Positions 41,601 through 53,480 of a DNA stretch of 64,000 nucleotides are shown piece by piece (positions within the stretch are counted from its first letter, which is position 1; each line of letters begins with the position of its first letter). The DNA comes from Lophius americanus (lineage: Eukaryota; Chordata; Actinopteri; Lophiiformes; Lophiidae). The position numbers and the translations under genes were made by a program. A model generated the notes under the pieces. That model was not told where the DNA came from. It saw only the letters and a program-made list of their open reading frames with translations, and searched no databases. The DNA lies in NCBI GenBank assembly GCA_037951165.1, contig JBBDHG010000061.1, forward strand, positions 791,501-855,500, given 5' to 3'.

Positions 41601-44600
41601 AGGTAGTCAGCATTTCCCTTCATAACTTAACCCTTAAACGGTTACGACTGTTGTTGTGCGTTGATCTACCTGCCTAAATGCATCATAATGGGACGGCTGT
41701 AGCTCAGTGGGCCGTCCCCTTATCGGACGATCCGTAGGTAGCCGGTTCAAATCCCACCAGGGTCTACTTGTCGTTGGGTGTTTGAACAAGACCCTGAAAC
41801 CCTAGCTCCCTGGGCTCTTCAAAAGGGGCTACCCACTGCTCCTGGGTCAAATGCAGAGAAATAATTTCACTATGTTGTACTGTGTATGTCTGTATGTGAT
41901 CAATAAAGGATTTCTTCCTCTTCTAATATAAAGTTAAGAGGACTAGAAACATTGAACTGTATGCAGCTGTATATATTCTAACAAGGTAACCATATGATAC
42001 CAATGAGTGGGATTTGAAATAGAGTCAAGTCCAGTGGGTTTATGGGTAATTTGGAGAAATTAGACTCAACAGCTATGAGAGTGGAGATGATCGATTCTAT
42101 GAAGGATAAAACATTTCTAGTTTTCCAAAAGTTCTCGGCGGTTGCATCTGCTAAGCCTGTCCCATTTGTATCGATACTAAAGAAAGCAGGAGGAGTCGTA
42201 CCCCAGAGAGGGTCAAAGGGAGAGGAGTTGACCCCTGTTCCTGGGGTAGGAGGCGCAGGGGGAGAGGTGCGTAAAAGCCTGAGACTCTCAATATCTCTAG
42301 AAAAACCAGCCCACGCCCTTTTTCTCTCCGTGTGTTTTTGCTATCCCAAAATGTTTATGCTCACTTGCGCTGATGAGCCGGCACTCTGTTGACTCTCCAC
42401 AGTCCTGCACATCCTACTTACTGAGGCATAGACACAGAAACCTACACACTTGATTTGATTGCAAGTCAACCACTGCTTTGCTGCCTGCAGATTCATTCTC
42501 CACTCAGAGTTTCTAAACATTTGTTATCAGATATTTGTTTTGAAGATGAGAAGACCTTGTTTAATTTTACATGATGAATATTATGGGCTTGCATTACCTG
42601 TCTTTACACTGCCACTGTTCTTGCTGGTAAGATGCTCCACTGCTGCCACAATCCCTTTATACCATTACCTGTATGTCACCAGGCTGCACTTCCTCTGTCT
42701 TGTTAAAAAAAACCTCATGTTGTTAGATTTTGTCGTACAACTGTGGTTTTTCATACACAGCATGATAGATCACTTTTCTTGTTTTCCTGTTGGTACAATA
42801 ACCAACTACTGTGTTGGTCCTGTATGACCCATTTAAGAAAGAAAAATGATCTTGATTAAAAGATAATACAACAGTTTTGGAGCACCTGACTAAAAACTAG
42901 TGAGAGAGGCTAGTTAGTTAGATTTTAACTGAATTAACATGTGGTTTTTGTTACTGTCTTCTCCAGACGGAGTTGGAGAACATTGAGGCGACACAGGGCA
43001 TGTCTTCAGAGACAGCAGTGACGTTCCTTTCTCGTCTTATGGCCATGGTGGATGTTCTGGTGTTTGCCAGCTCTCTGAACTTCAGCGAGATTGAGGCAGA
43101 GAAGAACATGTCATCAGGAGGGCTGATGAGGCAATGCCTCCGTCTGGGTGTGTGCTGGTTTGCTGAATTCGGTCTTAAACAGAAATTTATCGCCATTCCA
43201 ACTTTCATATTTGACATTTTCTTCATGGGCTTGTTTTATTATATAGGCTGGAGATAAATATGTAATTTAATACATATTTTTCCGTTGGCGATTGTTTTCA
43301 TTTATAGGTCAGTCTGTAAACAAATTGCAAAAAAGGCTGATTTCTCATCACCCTAGGTGGACCTGTTTTTTTTCATTCAAAATTAATTTATTCAAATCCA
43401 ATTATATAAAGAGAGAAAAGCAGCAGTGATCACTTTGTAATTCAGACACAGAATCTACCTTCTTTTGATAATAAATAAATTGTTATTGATTAGCATTATT
43501 TCTGTTGGCCAATCAATGAGCTATTGTTTAAAGATTTGGATCATCACTTTTCTTGCCGGTGGTTGGACACTTCCCCAACAGCCAAATGTTTTATTAAGAC
43601 AATGATATGATGCACAAAATCATGTGCATCTATATGTATTTTCCCGTTTATCTATTTAATTCCGTGCCCCTACTCATCCTGTTCAGGGTTACCTGGTTAT
43701 AACAGGACTTCATGTATTATTATTCCTAGTTGTTATATCAATTATACCCTATTACCCATACCCTTAAAAAGACAGTTCGCTCAAAAGATCTAAGATACAT
43801 AGAGTACCAATAAAAAGTTTTGACTGGTACTCTATTTTTCTCTTACCTGCAGCACTGTTTTATCATCTAGATTGTTGTGGAGATGCCGGCTGTTAAGATA
43901 TCAGCCTTCTCTCAAATGTAGGAGAAATAGATGGCGTTCACATTACCATAAACATATATTTAAAAAACTCACCAGCAATGACTCTTCACAGAAATCCTGA
44001 CCCAGATACTGGAGATAAGCCAAAACCATTTCTGTGTCTGGTCTCATGAAAGACCTATTTTCTCTCTCCCAAACTGAGTTATAACAGCGAGCAGAAGGAA
44101 ATGTGCATCTAGTCATCAAGCAGAGGCTCACGCTCAGGACTTGCCCAGATGCCTCATGACATTAATGTGTGCAACTCAGCTGAGTTTTCATATTAACACG
44201 CTTTATTTGTAGCCTCTCGTCCCTGAGGAAATGTTATTGTCCTTCTCTGCTGTGATAATGAAGGAACATAGTTCCAGTTTTGAACTTCTCATAGGTCTGT
44301 AGATTTTCATCATTTACGGTAACGTCATGATTTCTACAATGAGACATAGCTGTTCAATTTTATTAAATTAAATTTTTGGTTCTAAACCATCGTGAGCAAA
44401 TGTCTTCTAGTCGCCACCAGTTCATCTCTCCACCTGATAACATCCTATTATTCTAGAAGGATAAATAGCCCTACAGGATAGAGGAAAAGCGTGCAATTTT
44501 TAATTGTGATGGGGAACCACGATTTGCAACTCTCAATTAAAAAACAACAACAATATGACGTGTAAAAAGCCCTTTTCAGTACATAATACTTACTGGCCTC

Positions 44601-47600
44601 ATCTCCACCTCACATTGTCCATCAGTGTGCTGCGTGGCTGTGAGGAACTGTCTGGAGTGCCGGCAGAGACAAAGAGATCGGAGCTGCAAGTCCTCCTTAA
44701 CCAGCAGCAAGTCACAGGACAGCCTCCATAGTGCCTCCAGCACCAGCAAGGTACACACACACACACATTATCATAAGAGGGAACGCATGCACATTCCACA
44801 CACGGTAGGTAAAATTGTGCATTGAAACACATCAAAGTATGCCATGGCAAACTTGACATTCTGTCTTCCATACTTAGCAGGATCCAGACAGACTCCTGCA
44901 GGATGTAGACATCAATCGTCTACGAGCGGTGGTTTTCAGAGATGTGGTGGGCATGAGTTTGTGTACACACTATGTATGTTCTGTACATGTGCAGAGGGAG
45001 CAGTTTTTTTTACTGAAAATACTGTGTGTGTTATTTTGTTGCAGGATGACAGTAAGCAGGCTCAGTTTCTGGCTCTGGCAGTTGTCTACTTTATCTCGGT
45101 TCTCATGGTATCCAAGTACCGAGACATTTTGGAACCACAGCGAGAGATTGGCAGGTCAACCAGTCTATCAGGGAGAAGCATCCGCCACGAGATCAACTCC
45201 CCAACCAGTACAGGTGATGGTTGTTTTTCTTCTGCAATGATATTTTCAGCATTACAGTGTAATCTCAGAGCCGGTGCCGCTGGTGAGTCATCACAGCTGC
45301 ATTAGTCCCAGACAAACAACACATTTGTCAAAAAATGAGACAGAGGAAGACAAAGGAAAGGAGAGCAAAGAATGGGATTATTTCACAGATAAAGGAAAGT
45401 TAAAAGCAAGAGGAAATACCCTACAATAAACTTTTTTTAAATATACAAGTGTTTTTGGAATTTGGTTGCAATTAATTTTTATAAAAATAAATATATTTTT
45501 GTCTAACTATTTTACTGTCTAGCCTCATAAAAATCACACAACATCCTCTATTTCTTCCCCGTTCCTCCAGAGCACCCATCAACTGCATTCTCTGATCGTG
45601 ACAAGCAGACCCCCACCCCTGTGGACGACTCTCCCCGGGCCGGCCTCCCTCACACAGACTCAGGCATCGGAGAGGAAGGACATGTGGCCGGATCCCTGAA
45701 TGGTTCAGAGATGGGTCTGGGGCTGGGACTGGGTCTGGTTGGAAGAGAGACAGACAGAGACAGAGATTGTGGAGGAGGGGGAGGCACAGATCTGTTGTGT
45801 AGCCTGTCCGACATCAGGAGGTCGCAGGAGAGCCTTCTGGATTCTCCCCACAACCCCAGCTCGACCTCCAATTCCAGCCAAGCCCCTCCATCATCTATCT
45901 CTAGCATCAGCCAAACAAACAAAGGCATCAACGTCAAGGTGGGAGTTGGTCTCTCTCCTTCAAACCCGCCTGCTTGGATTCATCTGTTTATTCAGTCTGC
46001 AGTATTTGAAAACATACAATAATGCATTTCAACAGAGATGATAAATGTGACTTGATGTGATCAGAAAATACATTTGCATTTACTCAATACTACGCTATAT
46101 CCCATGCATCTTCGTACGCTTTCAGATATCGTTTGGATATATTTGTATTTTAGCAGTGACCAGGCTCATAATTAACTAGATTTAAATGTGTATAACAAAG
46201 GCTACATTAGAAATAAAAATCACAATGTACCATTTTATGGAGGGAAACAGCTGAAAAGGATTCAAACCCCTAAACTCTTCACAGCTTCCACAGAATTCTG
46301 TTGACCAGATTGGTTGTTCTCTCTGAAATGCAGGAGATCCTGAAGAGCTTAGTGGCGGCACCGCTCGACGGCGGAGAGTTGGGACAGGAGTCTGGTCCAA
46401 CACCATATCATCCAGACCCGGCATTAAAGACGCACCCCATGCTGCCCATGCAGTTCCATTCCTTCGACAGGTCAGTCCCGGTTTATTGTTTTTCCTGCAA
46501 GAGGCAGAAAAATAGCCAGCAGGACACACCAACAAAAGGATACAGTTTTTTTTAGTCATCTTTCATACGAGGGAACTTTCCTTGATTATTATTATACCAC
46601 TATTTTCAAACTTCTTTACATCATTTTTTGAAGAAAAAAAAATGTGCAGGAACTGATCAAACATTTAGTTGTATTTAGTATTTAATTTGCTTTTCTTTCC
46701 AGCTGTATGTTTTAAACTTTTATTTCATAAAATGACACAAATATTTAAACTGATAAAATGCTCCTAGACTGTGGAAAAGATAATGGTTAACAGTTTGAGC
46801 ACATTTAGTTACACAGTAACAAATATGTGTTTTCACTAACAATTACACCATGATAATAGGGCTGAGTTACTGTATCGCTTATTTATTTTTTCCTGATTTT
46901 CTGTTTACGTTGATTATAGACAGAATCTCATCTCAGAGTTTTCAGAGATATCGTTGTCTGATAATAAAGCTGTTTGCACGACACAGTATTAAGAATTTAA
47001 AGAGATTCTCAATTTTCCTCTCTTCTCTTAATTATTATATTATATTACCTCGAGACTCTTACTTGCTGCGCATGCATCATCATCTCCATCCTGCCCTGCG
47101 GCAGTCCTTGAAAGCAAAGTTATTGATTGAGGACTTTGTGCTTAATATATCACAGATGGCAGCTCTGTACTCATCTCTAAGTCGTTTGCCTCTGCGTATC
47201 AAGCAGGCTGATGTCTGATGCCCTTGCGGCTCGTTTCTTACAGGAGCGTCGTGGTACCCGTCAAAAAGCCGCCGCCTGGCAGCTTGTCAGTCAACACGGT
47301 CGGTACTCCTACCACTGCTGGAGCAGTCACTGCTGGCAGCACGCCAAATATCTTTGCTGCAGCGACAGTAACACCCAAGAGTATGATCAACACCACAGGT
47401 TAGAGATAAATCACAGACACTGCCCATCTTCTTCACAACGATGTCTTAGCACACAGCTTTGGATTTTTTAAACAGCATTTTTGTACTAACATTTGTCCAG
47501 GGCGCATTTAAGGACAGGCAGCAGACGGAGGGGTTTGTGTAAAAGTCCCCCAGCAGTACAAAGTGTGCTCTATGAAGCAATGCTGGATTTCTTCTCTTTG

Positions 47601-50600
47601 TAGAAAATTCCTTAATTTCCACTCCGCTGTCCTTTAACAACCAGAGCAAATCAGAATAGAAACAAACAGAAGGAATGGGATCAGCAGATCCTTTCATGAT
47701 GAATTCAGATCAAAGATTGTTTGCTGGCATGCTTATTAATAAGAGATTCATTGAACTCTCCTCTACTGGACCATGTCCCACTCACGCAGCTTACATCTGA
47801 TGTAAGACAAAAGCATCTTCCGTCTTACAGATAATTATATATTTTGATCTTTAACTCACTTATTATAACGAAAAAACAATAAAAGATAACAAGATAAGAA
47901 ACAAATATACATCGGATGATCAGAGCTGTTCCTACTGAGCATAAAACTCAACATAGGATGTAGCAGAGAGGATCTGTACTGGAGGCTCAGTCAGATAGAT
48001 TGTGCTGTATCATACATGCATAATTGACGAGGATGGCATTTCTTCCTCGAAATGGATTGTGTGTATTGATTGGAAAGCTATTTTCACAAACGGATGCCAT
48101 TACCAGAAGACAAGGAGCAGCATGTCCAGTGAAACTCAAATACTAATACTAAATAATAATGACTCAAATACAAATCCAATCTGGCCACATCTGACCGGGA
48201 CATTAATACATTTCCTGTATTATTGCACTGCACGTTACTCTCGGCCATGTTTAATACAGGTCACTATAATGCACGTCATTTTCCATCACTCTCCTTCCTG
48301 TCCATCTAGGTGCAACAGACTCTGCCTCCTCTTCCTCCTCCTCGTCTTCTTCGTTTGTCAACGGTGCGACTAGTAAGAACCTGCCTGCGGTGCAGACAGT
48401 GGCACCAATGCCAGAAGACACTATGGAGAACATGAGGTCAGGGTGGTCAACACCTCCGAGCTCCATATTGCTTCGATCATTCACTTTCCCCGTCTTGTTC
48501 TTTTTTTCTCCCTTTTAGCTTTGGTTTCTGCTCTGATTTCTCTGTTTTACTTTTGTTGTTTTTCCTTACTGTCTCTCTCTCACGTCACACTAAGGTCATC
48601 CTAAACACAAAACTCCTGATACTGATTACAGTATGGTTTGATAGGCTTTATCTGGAATCTGAGGTGCAGGTAAATGCTTTTTCAGGATTAGGTGACAATA
48701 TATTTTTTTAAATTAACAATAAAGGTGCAAAATGTGGTCTGTCTAGTTAAAGTGGACCACTTAAGACTTAAGACTACTTAAGACCTATCTTAAAATGCTT
48801 ATTTGACAGTCGTACTGTGTGACAAATGACTAGAAATCAAGTCCGATGAAAGGTCAGTTCCTCACTGAATCATTAGTCTATTCAACTGATCCTGACATTT
48901 CACTATAAATCTGATAAAAATTAAGATAGAAGTATGTGAAACCATTTTCTCTGCATCAAGTCAAATGCCCTCACCTCTTACTCTTTATACACACAGTTTT
49001 CCTCTTCATCCCTGACATGGCATCTCTGTTTGAATCATAAAATGTAGAGTCTTATGACGTAAACATTGCCAGAAGATTTCAGTAGTACAAAACATGTAAA
49101 TGTGAATTTGCATAAATCTGTGTTTTATGTGTCTTTCCATGCTCTGTGCAGGTACCATGTAAAACATTTAAGATGGTCTGTTATTATTTAAGAAACAGTA
49201 TTGCAATAAGAGAAAATGTGCATTTCTATCAAAAATTGTAGAAGTTTTAACATTTCTGTTCTGGTGTACTCTCTCTTTATACCTGATGTGTGCAGTATCG
49301 TGTGTGTCTAAAGGTCCACATGCTTGTGAGTCCGGTGTGTGCAACCGCGTGCATGTGCTCCTTAATCAGTGTGCATGTCTGTTCCGTGTGTCTTTGTATG
49401 ATTGTGTGTGTGGTTTGTATTGCAGTGCCTATTGTGAGGTGGCGCAGTGTGCGCTGCGCAGCGGTCAGACGCCCCCTGAGCTCAAGTCTTTTAGCTCTCT
49501 GGCAGGCTTCCAGGCAGCTCCCCGAGATGCAGGACAGTGTTTTAGGCAAGGAGATAATTGTGCTGTCCTCCTACCCCCACTCCCCACCCCCCAACCCCCC
49601 TTCCTTCTCTACCCCACCTCCACCACACACCCTTCGCTACGCCCAGCTACCACAAAATGTTCCCACGATGTCATGGGAAGAAAGACAGACATCATTTCTT
49701 TAAGGGCAGCAGCTCATATTTTTATATTAAAACCAACCCTGGCATGGCTCACACTAACCCTAGTATCAATGTCAGACCCGAGTCAAAGTGTTTTTACAAA
49801 TCCCTTTGCTTAAACTGACTCAAGTCTCAAATCTATATTTAGAAGAGTCTTTCATCCAAAACAAAGTTCAGGTTTGTAAAACACAGGTGACTCAGGTCTG
49901 TGTCAGAAATCACACGCTTCTGAGGAAGAGAAGTTGAACCTCACTTCACATCATGGCTCTTTTGTTTAGTCAGCTTTGCCCTTCTCTTGTTCCTCTTTGA
50001 AACACATAAAATATAAGTTTAAATTAAGGGCAGGATTAGGTTTTTCCTGCAGAGCCAACTTCACTCATCTCACAACACAACGATTACCTCTAATCTGTAG
50101 TACCATCAAACTTTCATGCACTAACCCAGACATCGTGCGTCCTGACCAAACCCTCACTACAAACTCTTATTCTGTCATGTTTCATCTTCTGTGTCCATTT
50201 CAAATATTTTATGTTTCATTTTATTTAACATTTCTCTGCTAGCCTTTCTCTTCTCCTCCACTGTGTGATGTGACCTGGAAATTTCTTTCCTTCCTTCTCC
50301 TCACCCGTCTCTATGGTCTCTGTGCATTTCTTGCACGTATCCCCCGCACCCGTTCTCACCTGCTGTAATCCTAGTTTTTCCCCTTTTCCCTTATCTGCTT
50401 ATTTCATCGTTTTTTTCAATTATCAACCTCTGCAGCATCACCACCAAGCTGGAGCGCGCTCTTGAGAAGGTTGCCCCCCTGCTGAGGGAGATTTTTGTGG
50501 ACTTTGCACCCTTCCTGTCTCGGACGCTGCTGGGTAGCCATGGGCAGGAACTGCTCATAGAAGGTACAGGTGCTGTACACGGCTCCTTTTTCTCTAACTG

Positions 50601-53426
50601 GCGTCTCTGTGTGGAGTCTTCCCATCACTGTCCTTCACTTCAATTTTGTGTGTGAGAAAAGGAAACGAGTGGGTGAATGTGTGACTTGACCAATAGTCTT
50701 TAAGCTGGTTTCTACTCTCATTCGTCGAGCAGGTATGAAGTCAGTATTTTGCACATTTTTTTAACAGCTAGCAAGATAATCACCATTTGTAATTCAGATT
50801 ATATTCAGTTTAAGCATTAATACCACTGGTTGTATAGAGTTTACTAAATGTGATGCATTCCTACCTATGCCCAACTGCTTCCTGCTGTCCTGTTTTTGTG
50901 ATCCACTGTCTCAATGTTTATCTCTCCCTCTTCTCACTTTCTGGTCTTTCCTGCTTCTATTCTCCCTCCTAATCTTTCCCCTTCTGCTTGTTTCTCTTGT
51001 CTGATCCGTTGTATGGTTTTTATATCAACTAGATTACATCCACTGTAGGCAACAGCTGAAACCACTGATATTACAGAGTCTTCTTTTAAGATATTTTGTG
51101 TCTTGGAACGACGTGTGTGTCAGAGAGAAAACTGACTGTGCTGTGTGTCTCTGTGCTGCAGGCCTGGTGTGTATGAAGTCTAGCACGTCTGTGGTGGAGC
51201 TTGTGATGCTGCTCTGTTCTCAGGTAGGTATTTCTGCACCTCCACTCTCGGTCCCTCCGTTTCACACATACACTTTCATAGCTGTCCTTAATTTGTCCCC
51301 TCTCTGATGCTTTTGTAAAAGTCAACCAAAGGGAGCGATTGGGAGGGCGTTATTGATCTGCCCTGTGAGGCTGGGTTGACGGTGTAATGAGCGCATTGCA
51401 GATGTAATACAATATCAACTTTTATGAATCATCACACCACAGTTTTCCAACACCAGCATGGTCAACATGGCACAATCAATTATTTTCCACACGCATGTGA
51501 ACTATTCTCCCAATATAACTTACAAGAAAGAATTAAAATGATAAAGACATTATTGTGTTATTAATTTAAACCGATATCTGGGTCATTCCTCTAACTGGCC
51601 CACAAAGCCAGAAGTTTTTGCCGAGTAACACTAAAAAAGACAGATAGAATATGGACGGACTTACCTCTAGGGAGTGTTCTCCAGCTGGCGTAGGTGACCA
51701 GTGTGCTTTTTTATTATGTAATAAAGGTGGTCTCTCAATTATTTTGTTTTCATGTATTCTGTCTTCCTGTAAGAGACCTTGGCTTTGTAGTTGCCTCTCT
51801 ACCTCTCTCTTCCTTTCCCTTTTGCTCTTTATTTTCCTTCAATAACCCGACCTCGGTCCCTGGATTGTTCTGCACTTTCTCCGGCTCCATGTTCAACTAC
51901 ACCATCGGACAATTCTCCTCTGCTGTTCCATTTTAACTCCAGTCATCCATTGGCAACTGCTTTCCTCTTCTAGGATTCTCCACACTGTCCTTTCCTCTCA
52001 CCACTCCCTCTTCTTTACCTCTGGCTGGCTGCTCGTCAGCATGTATAGTATTACCCCTGTCTCTGGCCCTGTCTGCCATTAGAGGCCCGGGAGAGCGAAC
52101 CCAAGCCTAGATATTGATCCTCTGGAAAGGGAATGTAACAAGAGATGCTCCCGCATGTCCTTAACAGCCTTAAGAGCTAATGGAGCTCTGATAGTTTGAG
52201 GCTTTCAGCAACATTCTTATCTCGCTGAAAAGTCTCCACTCTCAAATGCACAAACACTTCACTCATACTCACTATTATAACAATGCATTATCATTAGGAA
52301 GCTCTTTGAGGGGATTTGTAGTTTTGTACCTTCATACTGGTGGTGATTAATGTAAAAGCTTTAATTTTCAATGTATTTTCCTGTTAAATGAATCTTCCCA
52401 GCCAGGGTTGAATAATGGGACAATATATACTTTAAAACCATTTTCTTTGGCTAATCACAAATATAAAAAATCCATCAAGAATTAAGATAGAAACTTTGGC
52501 TATGTCACTTATTCATAACCAGGATTTGAATGTACGGACATGTATTATACCAGAATAAAAGGTCATATGTACTGTTTAAATTTTCATTTTATGTATTCTC
52601 CCCACTTAGGAGTGGCAGAACTCCATTCAGAAGAATGCTGGACTGGCCTTCATCGAGCTCATCAATGAGGGGAGGTAATCTATCACAAAGACTCGTTTTT
52701 ACCCCATAAATTCCCTCTTATTCACACATTAACACCAACGCTGTTATTAGTGCTTGAGAACTAATGGGCTCGATGAAGCTCAAATAAGAGGCCTGCCAGG
52801 ATAAGTGCATGGAGCCGCCTGTGTTTAGTAGCAAGTCGGATCATTAATGTGCCATTAAGTTTACAGTTAATCTGGGCTGCTATGTTTTCACTGCCTGTAA
52901 CTCTTTTAACTCCAAACAGATTATTGCAGTGCTGGTACTTGACTTAATTAAAATGCAATAAAAGAAGAATGTCAGGCAATCCAACTTTTTAAATATTTTA
53001 GCGAATAGCAAAAACAGTCTTGTTGATGCAATTATCCCATTCAATCATGCACACTATCTTGCTCTCTTTCTCTTCCCCACCACCAGACTTCTGTGCCACG
53101 CCATGAAGGATCATATTGTTCGTGTTGCCAATGAAGCTGAGTTCATCCTGAACAGACAGCGGGCTGAGGATGTACACAAACACGCTGAATTTGAGGTAGC
53201 AACAAGGAACACAAGTGATAATTCCTCCGATATGTGAAGCCGTTAAAGCCGTCAGGTTTTCATAAAGTGGTGTATATTTAATTCTTTATGTTATGATATA
53301 TCATCCACAACAAATAACTTGATGTTTTTTTGTACATTATCAACTCTGATTATTAATTTTAAATAGCTTTGAATGTATTTTTGTTCTCAAACATCAATCA
53401 AGTGTTTCAAAAGGAGTTCCTTTCAC

Positions 53427-53480
<54 letters not shown>

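Noticed and set aside
41690..41765. tRNA gene on the + strand (A and B boxes present)
   Set aside because: The sequence does not close a cloverleaf and runs directly into a SINE body with a caataaagg tail, so it is a tRNA-derived SINE head.
45250..45282. Separate 33-nt microexon after ttttcag
   Set aside because: Joining it to exon w28 would need a 36-nt intron, too short to splice. The same bases are better explained as part of a 69-nt alternative donor extension.
47446..47697. Possible endonuclease-like ORF on the - strand (LLGDF motif)
   Set aside because: A single short motif in 83 codons, with no other LINE sequence around it; likely chance.
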